Shown: in pieces, positions 39,202-48,565 of the stretch | Layout: each line of letters opens with the position of its first letter | How positions within the stretch are numbered: the first letter of the stretch is position 1 | Source of the DNA: JAGQNT01 sp964426605 | GTDB lineage: Bacteria; Patescibacteriota; Saccharimonadia; Saccharimonadales; UBA4665 | Assembly (NCBI GenBank): GCA_964426605.1 | Contig: CAYRQK010000001.1 | Coordinates: forward strand, 496,001 to 560,000 | DNA: 64,000 bases | Reading direction: 5' to 3' | Notes under the pieces: generated by a model | Databases searched by the model: none | Told to the model about the DNA's origin: nothing | What the model saw: the letters and a program-made list of their open reading frames with translations, nothing else | Made by a program: the position numbers and the translations under genes

Positions 39202-40512
39202 ATGTACGATATGTCTTTCGTTATTGGTGGGGTAGTGAGTCTGGCTGTCGTAGCCGGCATCTCCTTTTGGTTGGGCCGCATCCGCAAACACAAAAGCTCG
39301 TCGGCAACCGGCTCACTCGTTAGCAAGCTCCAAGGTGAGCAACTCAAATCTGACATCATCATCAACGCCATCGACGACGGGGTAGTGCTGGTGGACGACC
39401 AGCAGATCATCCGCCTCATCAACCCAGCCGGCGCAACCATGCTCGGCTGGGAAAAGGCCGAGGCCGAGGGTCTCGACTGGCGCTCGGTCTTCAAGTTCGT
39501 CGACAATAAAGGCGTACCCAAGGACGAGTCGGGACCAATTCAGGAAGTCTTTGACAGCGGCAAGACAATTCGCCACAACGACTCACAGCTCCTGACCAAA
39601 TCTGGTAAGACCATAGATATGTCACTCACCGTGTCGCCGCTGCTTCGAGACAAAGACCACACCAGCGCCGCCGTTGGCGTCTTCCGCGATATAAGTGAAG
39701 AGCGCAAGCAAGAAGCCCAGCGCGCTGAGTTTATTAGCACGGCCAGCCACGAGATGCGCACGCCCGTCGCCGCCATCGAAGGCTACCTGGCGCTGGCACT
39801 CAATGAGAAAGTTAGCAGCATCGATAGTCGTGCCCGCGATTATCTCGAAAAGGCTCATTCTTCAACTCAACACCTCGGCAAGCTGTTCCAAGACTTACTC
39901 AGCAGCGCCAAAGCCGAGGACGGCCGCCTCACTAGTCACCCAGTTGTCATCGAGTTTGGCAGCTATCTCGAGCAAATTACTACCGACTTGCGCTTCACGG
40001 CCGAAAAGAAGGGCTTGCTACTAGAGTTCACAATCGGTGCCAGCAAAGTCATCGATGCCAGTCGCCAAAACACCGGTAAGGCCGTCAACCCGTTATACTA
40101 CGCCTATGCCGACCCCGATCGCGTACGGGAAGTCATCACCAATCTGTTTGACAACGCCGTCAAATACTCCGACAAAGGCAAGATTAGCGTCGGATTAACT
40201 GGCAATGACCAAGTCGTGCAATTCTTCATCCGCGACATGGGTCACGGCATCCCGGCAGAAGACATCCCGCACCTGTTCCAGAAATTCTACCGTGTCGACA
40301 ACAGCAGCACTCGCACCATCGGCGGCACCGGTCTGGGTTTGTTCATCAGCCGCAAAATTATCGAGCTCTACGAAGGTCGAATCTGGGTCGAATCAGAGCT
40401 CGAGAGGGGCAGTACGTTCTATGTTAATTTGCCGCGACTCAGCACCCAAAAGGCCGAACAAATGAAGGCTAGCGAAGAAACTAACTCCGAAGTAAATATA
40501 CTAACAGCGTAG
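39202..40512 (+). CDS. Sensor histidine kinase with PAS domain
   Basis: 436 aa from ATG 39202. One membrane helix (about 5-25), PAS (about 50-165), H-box His183 (ASHEMRTPVA), N-box NLFDNAVKYS, G1 RDMGHGIPAED, F-box HLFQKFYRVD and G2 GGTGLGLFIS. With no external domain, sensing is probably by PAS inside the cell. A response regulator gene follows 59 bp later. First core gene after the mobile region. Confidence 0.92.
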   Translation: MYDMSFVIGGVVSLAVVAGISFWLGRIRKHKSSSATGSLVSKLQGEQLKSDIIINAIDDGVVLVDDQQIIRLINPAGATMLGWEKAEAEGLDWRSVFKFVDNKGVPKDESGPIQEVFDSGKTIRHNDSQLLTKSGKTIDMSLTVSPLLRDKDHTSAAVGVFRDISEERKQEAQRAEFISTASHEMRTPVAAIEGYLALALNEKVSSIDSRARDYLEKAHSSTQHLGKLFQDLLSSAKAEDGRLTSHPVVIEFGSYLEQITTDLRFTAEKKGLLLEFTIGASKVIDASRQNTGKAVNPLYYAYADPDRVREVITNLFDNAVKYSDKGKISVGLTGNDQVVQFFIRDMGHGIPAEDIPHLFQKFYRVDNSSTRTIGGTGLGLFISRKIIELYEGRIWVESELERGSTFYVNLPRLSTQKAEQMKASEETNSEVNILTA

Positions 40513-40571
40513 GAGCGCGCGTGATACAATAAGCCCATACATAAGCAAAATGATACGTAGGATATAACCAC

Positions 40572-42008
40572 ATGGCAAAACTGCTTCTCGTCGAAGACGA
40601 CAATAACTTACGCGAAATATACGAGGCCCGACTGCAAGCCGAGGGCTACGAGATTGCCTCGGCCGAGGACGGCGAACAAGCTCTGGTTGTGGCCAAACAG
40701 TTCCGGCCTGATCTGGTAATTTCCGATGTCATGATGCCCAAGATCAGCGGCTTCGAGATGCTCGATATCTTGCGTAATACCCCGGGTCTCGAGCACGCTC
40801 GCGTCATCATGTTGACCGCCCTCGGACAGGCCGAAGACAAGGCCCGCGCCGACAGTCTCAAAGCAGATCGTTATCTCGTAAAGTCACAAGTAACGCTCGA
40901 GGATATCGTGAAAGCCGCGCACGAATTACTTGATGATGTCGATAGCACTGCCACGCCGAGTGTCACCCAGGTTGCAAGTCCGACTACCACCGAGCCCGTC
41001 GTAGCTCCTACCACGGCTGGACCGGTAGCAGACACACCAACCGCTACTTCAGTCCCAGAAGCTAGCGATGTAGCCCCAGCAGCGCCAACGACACAAGACA
41101 ATGACACTGGCACGGCGCAGCCAGAAGCTTCTATAATCACCGGTGAACCCCTGGATGTCATTAAGCCACCCGCTCCTGTTGTCATCGACGCGAGCGAATC
41201 GACCCCAGCACCCGGGGTATCCGCCCCTGATGGGTCAACCGTAGCTGAGCCAATCTTTGAGACTCCTCCAGTAGCTCCCGCTGACCAGATCGTGACGCCG
41301 GTAGCAACAAGTGCCACAGCCACAGACGACAACGCCTCCACTGACGAACCCGAGCCAGTAGTGGACACCGTGCAACCTCTCGGCACCAGCGACACCCCCA
41401 TAGGTACCGCCGCCGCCGAGCAGGAAACCGTCGACCACCAGATAGAAGATTTTATTACCAGCACTGGCACGAGTGCTGCCCCCGAAGAAGTCGAGCCCGC
41501 TCCAACCCCCGATGCCGAAGCGACAGAGCAGCAAACACCAACTAGCGACGAGACTGCCGATGACAGCTTACTAGCAGACGCCGCTCAGTCGCTTGCAACC
41601 CCAAGCGAGACCACCGAGACTCCTGCAGCCCAAACTTCAACCTTGCCCGAATCGACTACAACGCCGGTAGAATCCACAGAGCCCGCCACCGAAGTAACGA
41701 CAGATGTAACAACTTTTGCCACAGCAGATCTCGCGCCGACTGGCCCACCGTCGCAAACCAACGCCGCCAACGACGGCGTCACCATCGCTGGTAAAAAAGT
41801 CATCCAGCCACCTGCGTCGAACCCCAAGCCCGACCTCAATGAGCTACTAGCTCGAGAAAATGCCAGGGAGACTGGCCTTGGTACCATTCAGCCTGTCGTC
41901 AGTGACACTACATCCGAAGAGACCCAGCTCACCACACCGACACCACAGCAAGTGGACGCTGCACCCGCACCCTACGACGACCTTGATCCGAACAATATCG
42001 CACTCTAG
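40572..42008 (+). CDS. Response regulator with long disordered acidic tail
   Basis: 478 aa. A receiver (1 to about 125; acid pocket ED at 8-9, Asp52 in VISDVMMP, Lys in YLVKSQ) is followed by about 350 residues made almost only of Thr, Pro, Ala, Val, Glu and Asp, with a short conserved-looking end (GVTIAGKKVIQPP, NPKPDLNELLAREN, YDDLDPNNIAL). No DNA-binding domain. The tail looks intrinsically disordered and may serve as a flexible scaffold. TACAAT lies at 40525 and AGGA before the ATG. Confidence 0.9.
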   Translation: MAKLLLVEDDNNLREIYEARLQAEGYEIASAEDGEQALVVAKQFRPDLVISDVMMPKISGFEMLDILRNTPGLEHARVIMLTALGQAEDKARADSLKADRYLVKSQVTLEDIVKAAHELLDDVDSTATPSVTQVASPTTTEPVVAPTTAGPVADTPTATSVPEASDVAPAAPTTQDNDTGTAQPEASIITGEPLDVIKPPAPVVIDASESTPAPGVSAPDGSTVAEPIFETPPVAPADQIVTPVATSATATDDNASTDEPEPVVDTVQPLGTSDTPIGTAAAEQETVDHQIEDFITSTGTSAAPEEVEPAPTPDAEATEQQTPTSDETADDSLLADAAQSLATPSETTETPAAQTSTLPESTTTPVESTEPATEVTTDVTTFATADLAPTGPPSQTNAANDGVTIAGKKVIQPPASNPKPDLNELLARENARETGLGTIQPVVSDTTSEETQLTTPTPQQVDAAPAPYDDLDPNNIAL

Positions 42009-42053
42009 CAAGAGTAGGCCAACCCTACGCCACAAACCTGTTAAGATAAGCCC

Positions 42054-42716
42054 ATGCGCATTAATAAATACATAGCCCTCGCAACCGGCCTCAGCCGCCG
42101 CGCTGCCGACACCGCCATTGCCGAAAACAGGGTACAGGTCAACGGCACCAAGCCTTCATCCGGGCATGACGTCGCGCCAGAGGACACCGTGACTCTTGAC
42201 AACCGCGCTATTACCACCGATGTCAAGATAGCCACCGTCATGCTCAACAAACCCGTCGGCTACGTCTGCAGCCGCGATGGGCAGGGCAGCAAAACCATCT
42301 ACGAACTGTTGCCGCCAGAGCTACACAATCTAAAGCCCGTCGGGCGTCTCGACAAGTATTCATCGGGACTACTGCTACTGACCAACGACGGCCAGTTGGC
42401 CCACGAGCTAACCCATCCCAGTCACCAAAAAAATAAAATGTACGAGGTTACACTCAGTACCGATCTGCAACCGTTGCACCGACAGATGATAGAAGACCGG
42501 GGCATCACACTGGACGATGGCGTCAGCAAACTGCAGTTACAGCGCCTGCGCGACGGTAACAACAAGGCTTGGCAGGTGATCATGCACGAGGGCCGCAACC
42601 GCCAAATTCGCCGCACCTTCTCGGCGCTCGGCTACGCCGTCCAAACCCTCCACCGCACGCACTTCGGATCATATGCACTAAGCAATCTGCGCCCAGGTAC
42701 TTACAAAGTAATCTAG
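42054..42716 (+). CDS. rRNA pseudouridine synthase, RsuA/RluB family
   Basis: 220 aa. An N-terminal S4 RNA-binding domain (RINKYIALATGLSRRAADTA), then MLNKPVGYVCS, the catalytic motif GRLDKYSSGLLLLTND with the nucleophilic Asp, and GRNRQIRRTFSALGY. RluB modifies 23S U2605 and RsuA 16S U516; the two cannot be told apart here. TAAGAT (42042-42047) lies 6 nt before the ATG. Confidence 0.92.
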   Translation: MRINKYIALATGLSRRAADTAIAENRVQVNGTKPSSGHDVAPEDTVTLDNRAITTDVKIATVMLNKPVGYVCSRDGQGSKTIYELLPPELHNLKPVGRLDKYSSGLLLLTNDGQLAHELTHPSHQKNKMYEVTLSTDLQPLHRQMIEDRGITLDDGVSKLQLQRLRDGNNKAWQVIMHEGRNRQIRRTFSALGYAVQTLHRTHFGSYALSNLRPGTYKVI

Positions 42717-43561
42717 TAGCTAACCACAGCGCTAATCGGCCGGTGGTCTGATTCACCGGCAGAAGATTCATCTACCCTGTAGTCTCCAACGTTAAGGTAA
42801 TGGCCCCGATGGAGCTCATCAAAATTAGTCAAGATATGATCCAGCTGTACTGGCCCTTTGGTGGGGCGAAGCTGCTCGTCGACGTCACGATAACCAACGT
42901 CATGTAGGTACTGCAGGGCACTACCGGTAGCCATGCCGGCCAGGCGCTGGCTCAGGCTGCCAATACGCCGCAGCTTGGCAAGATTTGGAGCCTGCTCACC
43001 CGGATCTACACTGGGTAACAGTCGGACAGTCGGCCCTGTCATTCGTAATAGTCGTGCGCGTATATCGTGATGGTGCATGGCATTGAAATCACCCATCAGT
43101 ACATTATGGTCATCCTCATCCAAACTACCAACGAGGTTTGAGGCTTGTTCGAGGCGCGTGACTTCGGCGCGATCATCTAGGTGCACACCCACCACATGCA
43201 GCGACAGGCCACCGACATACGCACCGAGCACCCGGCGATTGCCCAGATCCACCACGTGCATTTCGCTCTCGCTTTCGCGGTTCAGCATCGTAAAACCGTG
43301 GCGGTCTTTGCGACCATCGGTATCGTTATACAGCACACTCCGCACACGGTAGCCCTCTGCCTCGAACGAGGATAGCGCCTCTTCGAGTAGTGCAGCTTTC
43401 CCGGCATCACCGGTGTCAGCGGCTTCGTTAAATGCTTCGGGCAGTGCCACAATATCAGCCTCCAGCCCCTTGATGCGCTCCACAACAGCCGGCATTGCGT
43501 CCGGATTCGTCAAACCGTCGCAGATATTCCAACTTGCTATCTTAATTGTTTCTGCAGACAT
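42713..43561 (-). CDS. Endonuclease/exonuclease/phosphatase (EEP) family protein
   Basis: 282 aa. Motifs in order: KIASWNICDGL, DIVALPEAFNE (Glu metal ligand), VGVHLDDR, VLMGDFNAMHH and SDHRPISAVV (catalytic His). No signal peptide. The fold covers DNases and phosphoesterases; substrate unknown. Convergent with the pseudouridine synthase gene (4-bp overlap). Confidence 0.88.
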   Translation of the reverse strand: MSAETIKIASWNICDGLTNPDAMPAVVERIKGLEADIVALPEAFNEAADTGDAGKAALLEEALSSFEAEGYRVRSVLYNDTDGRKDRHGFTMLNRESESEMHVVDLGNRRVLGAYVGGLSLHVVGVHLDDRAEVTRLEQASNLVGSLDEDDHNVLMGDFNAMHHHDIRARLLRMTGPTVRLLPSVDPGEQAPNLAKLRRIGSLSQRLAGMATGSALQYLHDVGYRDVDEQLRPTKGPVQLDHILTNFDELHRGHYLNVGDYRVDESSAGESDHRPISAVVSY

Positions 43562-43750
43562 CAGCTCACTCCTTACTCATGGTTACGCAAAGCCCAAACC
43601 ATCAAAACTTTCATGACTTGGGTTAAGGACAGAGCAGAGTGAGATTTTGGGACGAATATGATGATCCGAGCGGATCAAGCATCACTTGCAGTCGCATATC
43701 TTGGGGGAGACTCGCATCCTCGTTGTGGAATCTCCGTTGCCTGCGTTGCC

Positions 43751-44038
43751 TCATGGCACTACGCTGTACATTCCGCCGAGCTCTTCCGCTAGGGGCGTCG
43801 GGACGGGGTGCTTGATGCGGTACAACCGGTACGGAACGTAGATGAGCCACGAGAACACGCTAGGCGCCCACTGCATTGATTCTATGTCCCACTCCAGGTC
43901 ATTCTCATACTGATCGACCTTGCCGTCTTCGGTAAGACGGTAGGCGTAACCATGGTGACGAAGCCGAAGCTCGTGCTCCGCAAGGAACACCCCTACAAAC
44001 CATATGGCAAGGGCCAGGACCACAATACATGCAACCAC
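43751..44038 (-). CDS. Hypothetical membrane protein (95 aa)
   Basis: One N-terminal membrane helix (IVVLALAIWFVGVFLAE), a charged middle (YRLTEDGKVDQYENDLEWDI) and a second hydrophobic patch (VFSWLIYVPYRLYRI). Family unknown. The competing frame at 43623-43850 is basic and repetitive and looks like a shadow. It faces the der gene divergently. Confidence 0.55.
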   Translation of the reverse strand: MVACIVVLALAIWFVGVFLAEHELRLRHHGYAYRLTEDGKVDQYENDLEWDIESMQWAPSVFSWLIYVPYRLYRIKHPVPTPLAEELGGMYSVVP

Positions 44039-44120
44039 CTCAAGCTCACTCTCTACTCTGTCGATTCTACGCCTCAGTTTGAGGGAGAATATGATTAGAT
44101 ATTGGCATAAATAATAGCCT

Positions 44121-44148
44121 TTGTCAATATTCGTACCTCTGTTATAAT
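44121..44148 (+). promoter_or_regulatory. Promoter of der
   Basis: TTGTCA (44121-44126), 16 bp, TATAAT (44143-44148), with the ATG 7 nt later at 44156. No ribosome site, so a leaderless start is predicted. Confidence 0.8.
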
Positions 44149-44155
44149 AGTAGCA

Positions 44156-45538
44156 ATGAGTAAAAAACTACCGATAGTCGCCATTGTTGGCCGAGCCAAC
44201 GTTGGTAAATCCAGCCTGTTTAACGCTATCCTTGCTCGGCGTGAGGCGATTGTGGCCAACGAACCGGGTACCACTCGCGACAGCATTATGGCCAAAGCCA
44301 CTTTCGAGGAGCACGACTTCTGGCTCGTAGATACCGCCGGCGTCAAAAATCCCGAGGACGACTTTGAATTTACCATCCAGGAACAGATAGAACAAGCCGC
44401 CGAAAGCGCTGATATCATCTGGGTAATGGTTGAGGCACACATCATGGTAACCGAGGAAGACCGCCGTGTAGCCAAGCTAGCGCTACGCAGCGGCAAACCG
44501 ACGGTGCTGGTTGTCAATAAAATCGACAAAGCCCGCAAAAGCGACATTGGCAGCTTCGCCAAGCTCGGCATCAAAGACATCATCGGCACTTCAGCCACCC
44601 ACTTCGAAGGGGTCACTCAGCTACTGACCAAGTTGGTGGAGTCCATACCACAAGTCAGCGTCCAAGAGGATGACGATCGGCTGCGTATTGCACTACTAGG
44701 CCGTCCAAACGTAGGGAAGTCCAGCCTGTTTAACTCACTCGCCAAAAAGCAACAGGCCATCGTGGCCGACCGGGCTGGCACCACCCGCGACACCAACCGT
44801 GCCGTCATCCGCTATGGTGGCCGCGAGATCGAGCTACTCGACACTGCCGGCATTCGCCGTAGTGGCAAAATCGGCAAGGGTATCGAGCATTTCAGCGTAC
44901 TGCGCGCTCTTGCTGCCATCGAGCAAGCCAACGTCTGTCTGCTACTCATGGATGCCAATGAGCTGAATGTCGCCCTCGACCAAAAGATCGCTGGCATGAT
45001 CAAAGAAGCTGGCAAGGGCCTGGTACTGGTCGTGTCCAAGTGGGACAGCCTGGAAAAGACTGCTTTTACGCGCGACGAACTAGCGCCGCAGATTGCGAAT
45101 AATTACGATTTCGTACCGTGGGCCCCGCTCATTTTCACCAGCGCCAACAGTGGTCAGAACGTAACCAAACTATTTGACCTGGCACTGCAAATTGACGAGC
45201 AGCGTGGCAAGCGCATCACCACTCGCGAGCTCAACAATTGGCTCAAAAAGGCCACCGACGGCCACCCGCCGGCCGGCCTCAAAAATCGCACGCCCAAGCT
45301 CAATTATATGGTGCAAGAAGACGACAACCCCATCCCAGCCTTCAAGATCTTTGGCAGCCACACCAAGTTTATTCACTGGAGCTATCGCCGCTATCTGGAA
45401 CGCTTACTGCGACAGGCCTTTGGCTACGAGGGCACACCCATACAGTTCTGGTTCATGGAAAAGCACATCACCCACAAACACGGCAGCTCACCAACCAAGG
45501 GCGAAGCTCGACCACCACGCAAGGTCAAAGGCTACTAG
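44156..45538 (+). CDS. der: Ribosome biogenesis GTPase Der (EngA)
   Basis: 460 aa with two tandem GTPase domains: G1 GRANVGKSSLFN (near residue 12) and GRPNVGKSSLFN (near 185), each with DTAG and NKID / SKWD, followed by a KH-like C-terminal domain (LKNRTPKLNYMVQ...GTPIQFWF) and a basic tail. It acts in 50S subunit assembly. Start fixed by the leaderless promoter. Confidence 0.97.
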   Translation: MSKKLPIVAIVGRANVGKSSLFNAILARREAIVANEPGTTRDSIMAKATFEEHDFWLVDTAGVKNPEDDFEFTIQEQIEQAAESADIIWVMVEAHIMVTEEDRRVAKLALRSGKPTVLVVNKIDKARKSDIGSFAKLGIKDIIGTSATHFEGVTQLLTKLVESIPQVSVQEDDDRLRIALLGRPNVGKSSLFNSLAKKQQAIVADRAGTTRDTNRAVIRYGGREIELLDTAGIRRSGKIGKGIEHFSVLRALAAIEQANVCLLLMDANELNVALDQKIAGMIKEAGKGLVLVVSKWDSLEKTAFTRDELAPQIANNYDFVPWAPLIFTSANSGQNVTKLFDLALQIDEQRGKRITTRELNNWLKKATDGHPPAGLKNRTPKLNYMVQEDDNPIPAFKIFGSHTKFIHWSYRRYLERLLRQAFGYEGTPIQFWFMEKHITHKHGSSPTKGEARPPRKVKGY

Positions 45539-45540
45539 CC

Positions 45541-46119
45541 CTACTCCAACACGTTCGAGAAAACACGTATACGCAGCGCCATCGCCCGACATAACACCGA
45601 TAGTGCCCACAGGCACAGACTCACGCCAGCGACAATCAAAAGCGCTACCGGTACATTCGACCAGCGCTCTGTGGCATGTGCCACATGATCCACAAAGGTC
45701 CGTGACCAACTGGGTAGCATATCAAATATAAACAGCAACGTCAGAATAACCAGCCCAATACCGCTGGCCAGACGAATCACCAGCTTCTCGACGAAGGTAG
45801 TTTCGCCCTCGCGGCGATCTTCGGATGTGGAACGTGCAAAACTCGCTAGGGCAGCGGCTATCATCAGCCCCGGCCCTGCTGTCATACCCCATATCACGGC
45901 ATTGACCACTTGAGCATTAGGCAGCGTCGTAAAGTGCGCCACCAGCTGCCGCATGCTTAGACCGATGGTCTGGGAGGTAATGGCGTCGGTGTTTGCCGAG
46001 CTAAGCATGGCTTGCCACAGGGCAGAAGCATTCACCGCCAGCATCAGCGCCAAGCCGCCAAACAAATACAGAATAACTTCTTGCCAGGTCGGTATCAGTA
46101 ATTCATACAGCTTATGCAT
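45541..46119 (-). CDS. Hypothetical multi-span membrane protein
   Basis: 192 aa with about four membrane helices (15-35, 75-92, 115-135, 155-175) and a short charged loop (RSTSEDRREGETTF). Convergent with der, 2 bp apart. No family recognised. Confidence 0.6.
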   Translation of the reverse strand: MHKLYELLIPTWQEVILYLFGGLALMLAVNASALWQAMLSSANTDAITSQTIGLSMRQLVAHFTTLPNAQVVNAVIWGMTAGPGLMIAAALASFARSTSEDRREGETTFVEKLVIRLASGIGLVILTLLFIFDMLPSWSRTFVDHVAHATERWSNVPVALLIVAGVSLCLWALSVLCRAMALRIRVFSNVLE

Positions 46120-46267
46120 ACTTGGCTAGGATTGTGGCAGAAAGCTCAGAGGTTACAATTGCCGATGTGCAGCGTACCCACTATACTTGCTAGTAATGGC
46201 ATGGTTACAACGACGACCACAGGTGGCCGACCCAGTTAATTACTTTAGCACTGGTCTGAACAAGACC

Positions 46268-46837
46268 ATGCTGATAGTGGGGCTCGGTAACATCGGCAGC
46301 GAGTACGGCGGTACACGCCACAACATCGGTTTTGAGTGTGTCGAGGCGTTTGCAAAGGCCAACGACTTTGGCGGCTGGATCGATAAGAAAGATCTGAAGT
46401 GCCAAGTTACTGACGGCCGCATCGGCGAGGCCAAGGTCATCGTCATGAAACCTACGACATTCATGAACCTCAGCGGCGAGGCAGTGCAAGCCATCGCGCA
46501 TTTTTATAAGATCCCCACGCAGTACATTGTGGTGGTACACGACGAGCTAGACATCGACTTCGGCCACATCCGCACGCGCGTGGGCGGTAGCAGCGCAGGC
46601 CACAATGGCATTAAGTCTGTCAGCCAAATGCTAGGCGACGAAAACTACGGCCGCATACGTATCGGCATCGGCCCCAAGAAGCCTGCCCGTATCGACAGCG
46701 CTGATTTTGTATTACAAAAGTTCACCACCATCGAGCAGAAGCATATGCCGGCTCTCATCAAAGAGGCCACGGCAATCATCAGTGAATTTGCCTATGGCAG
46801 CCAACTGAGCACCGAAACCCGCAGCTTTATTTTCTAG
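46268..46837 (+). CDS. pth: Peptidyl-tRNA hydrolase
   Basis: 189 aa from ATG 46268. MLIVGLGNIGSEYGGTRHNIGF with the catalytic His, VMKPTTFMNLSGEAV, VVHDELDIDFG and GGSSAGHNGIKSV are all present. It frees tRNA from stalled peptides. The start is placed to fit the family; however, TATACT (46182-46187) followed 8 nt later by an in-frame ATG at 46196 would give a leaderless mRNA with a 24-residue extension. Confidence 0.95.
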   Translation: MLIVGLGNIGSEYGGTRHNIGFECVEAFAKANDFGGWIDKKDLKCQVTDGRIGEAKVIVMKPTTFMNLSGEAVQAIAHFYKIPTQYIVVVHDELDIDFGHIRTRVGGSSAGHNGIKSVSQMLGDENYGRIRIGIGPKKPARIDSADFVLQKFTTIEQKHMPALIKEATAIISEFAYGSQLSTETRSFIF

Positions 46838-47131
46838 TTAATCCTCAAGTAAGCTGTCGTAGTCGGGCTCGGGGAACTCACCCCATAGACTAACAAGCCC
46901 CAGCACTCGGCGCGCCGCAAATATAGCTTGCTGGCTGCGATAGGCCTCACTGGTGCGCGCCTTGTAGTTTACCTCTGTGATATCACGAAGTTCTTCACGA
47001 GTAATCACCGCTTCGGCGGCAGCCACCAACTCGTCGGTTTGACCAGCACTCACTGTTTGCGAGTCCACACCCAGGAGTTCTCTGTCACGGTCAAGAAGCA
47101 CGAATTGATTCTTGTTCGGGTCAAAGCCCAT
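46838..47131 (-). CDS. Hypothetical protein (97 aa)
   Basis: From ATG 47131: MGFDPNKNQFVLLDRDRELL, LVAAAEAVITREELRDIT, YRSQQAIFAARRVLGL, ending in an acidic tail (EFPEPDYDSLLED). Helical, no known family. GATAAT lies 7 nt upstream (47139-47144 on this strand). The longer frame to 47389 has unlike composition and crosses hairpins, so I reject it. Convergent with pth, directly abutting. Confidence 0.6.
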   Translation of the reverse strand: MGFDPNKNQFVLLDRDRELLGVDSQTVSAGQTDELVAAAEAVITREELRDITEVNYKARTSEAYRSQQAIFAARRVLGLVSLWGEFPEPDYDSLLED

Positions 47132-47722
47132 ATCGTGTATTATCTCACGCCCTGCAACTAAGAAGAGTCCTCTGAGGGTGAGGTTTGCCGGCGGCAAGCC
47201 GCAAGGAAATCCACTCTTCAAAACTTGTTTTGAAAGATGTAGTTTCGGGGTCGCCGAAGGTGACTGGGCACCACTTTTGCAATCAATAAAAAGAGCCCTC
47301 AGAGGGGGTGGGCACCGCTGAGGACTCATTTTAGGAGACAACCAAAGTTGTCTCCGACCACCCTTCAACCCACCCCAGCGAAGCATCATTGTCCAAACTC
47401 CTTAAGACATGTGCCGGTCCGAAGACCACCATTTAGGCTCACTTTGACGGGGACCCGAATTTACCGAGGTAAAAAGGAATCTAGTTAAAGGGGTTAGTAT
47501 GTTTTAGAGTCCCGCCATGAAGTAAACTTCGTGCGGCCGGGACGAAAGCGGAGGGTAACAACTTTTGCCGACTCTAAAACAATCTAACAAAATGTTAAAA
47601 TTTAGTTAGAATGGGGGTTATAAGGTGCGAGAGCATTCATAAACAAATGCTTACAAGTTGCTATTCTAGCAAAATAATGTCCTTATGTCAATACTCTAAA
47701 ACAATTATCTATATTTGGCAAT
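47132..47722. other. 590-bp noncoding region rich in hairpins
   Basis: No credible gene. Pairings seen: CCTCTGAGGG/CCCTCAGAGG (about 47169 and 47297), GAGTCCTC/GAGGACTC (about 47165 and 47320), GCGGC/GCCGC, hairpin GGAGACAAC/GTTGTCTCC (about 47335-47355), GGTC-CGAA-GACC (about 47417), and the three-way fold listed at 47501-47580. CTCTAAAACAAT occurs at about 47572 and 47694. It separates a - strand gene from + strand dprA. Confidence 0.6.
47501..47580 (+). ncRNA. Candidate 80-nt structured RNA
   Basis: GTTTTAGAGTC (47501-47511) pairs perfectly with GACTCTAAAAC (47570-47580). Inside, CCCGCC...GGCCGGG with hairpin GAAGT-AA-ACTTC, and a small second arm, could make a three-way junction. Strand and class are uncertain; no recognised motif. 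Confidence 0.4.
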
Positions 47723-48565
47723 ATGCTTACGCTTGAATCCACTACCATCCCAGATAGGTTGACCTCTGTTGCTAGTCCGCCCAAACAATTATTTGTTGAG
47801 GGGGATCTAGTCGAACTGCTGCAGCGTCCGGCGGTAGCCATTGTGGGTAGTCGTAAGCTAACGGCCTACGGGCGAGAGATTACTAACCGCTTGGCGACCG
47901 AGCTCGCAGAACAGGGGGTCGTAATTGTCAGTGGCCTAGCGTTCGGCGTAGACAGCATCGCCCACCAGGCGGCACTTGACGCTGGCGGACGTACCATCGC
48001 CGTACTGCCCAGCCCACTCCAGCGTATTTACCCGGCCAGCCACCGCGGCCTGGCCCGTAACATCATGGAGCAGGGTGGGGCGCTGGTCAGCGAATACTCG
48101 GCTGGCGCAGAAACGTTCAGAGGTAACTTCGTAGCGCGCAACCGTATCATTGCGGGTCTAGCCGATGCCGTGCTCGTCACCGAGGCAGCCCTAAAAAGCG
48201 GCAGCTTGCACACCGCTCGGTTCGCACTCAACGCTGGCCGCGATGTGCTAGCTGTACCAGGCAACATAACCAGCCCGACTAGCGAGGGTACCAACAACCT
48301 GATAAAGCGCGGCGCTCTGCCCGTAACCTCTGTCGATGACATCCTTTTCTGCCTTGGTATAGACCACTCCAGTAGAAAACCCGTTCCTAGAGCCTCCAAC
48401 GAGGCCGAGCAGGCCATTCTGGACCTGCTACACGCAGGCACCACCGATGGCACGGAGTTACAGACCAAAAGCGGCCTGGATATCGAGCAATTCAATCAAC
48501 ACCTCACCATGCTAGAGATCACCGGCAAAATCCGCAGCCTTGGCGCCAACCAATGGTCACTCTAA
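47723..48565 (+). CDS. dprA: DNA-processing protein DprA/Smf
   Basis: 280 aa. The Rossmann core is typical: VAIVGSRKLTAYGREITNRL, VIVSGLAFGVDSIAHQAALD, GRTIAVLPSPLQRIYPASHR, FVARNRIIAGLADAVLVTEA and DVLAVPGNITSPTSEGTNNL. A short C-terminal winged-helix part follows. It loads RecA on incoming single-stranded DNA during natural transformation. The N-terminal SAM-like domain is missing or very short. Confidence 0.95.
   Translation: MLTLESTTIPDRLTSVASPPKQLFVEGDLVELLQRPAVAIVGSRKLTAYGREITNRLATELAEQGVVIVSGLAFGVDSIAHQAALDAGGRTIAVLPSPLQRIYPASHRGLARNIMEQGGALVSEYSAGAETFRGNFVARNRIIAGLADAVLVTEAALKSGSLHTARFALNAGRDVLAVPGNITSPTSEGTNNLIKRGALPVTSVDDILFCLGIDHSSRKPVPRASNEAEQAILDLLHAGTTDGTELQTKSGLDIEQFNQHLTMLEITGKIRSLGANQWSL

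Noticed and set aside
44095..44616. 173-codon - strand frame over der
   Set aside because: It is the shadow of the der coding sequence.
46838..47389. 183-codon form of the 97-aa gene
   Set aside because: The extra N-terminal part crosses hairpins and has low-complexity, unlike composition; ATG 47131 has a promoter-like hexamer at the usual distance.
47132..47460. T-box riboswitch on the - strand
   Set aside because: AGGGTGGTCGG resembles part of a T-box sequence, but there is no specifier region or downstream aminoacyl-tRNA synthetase or transporter gene.
47501..47580. Cas9-type crRNA/tracrRNA (GTTTTAGAG start)
   Set aside because: The resemblance is limited to nine bases; no repeats, spacers or cas genes are present.
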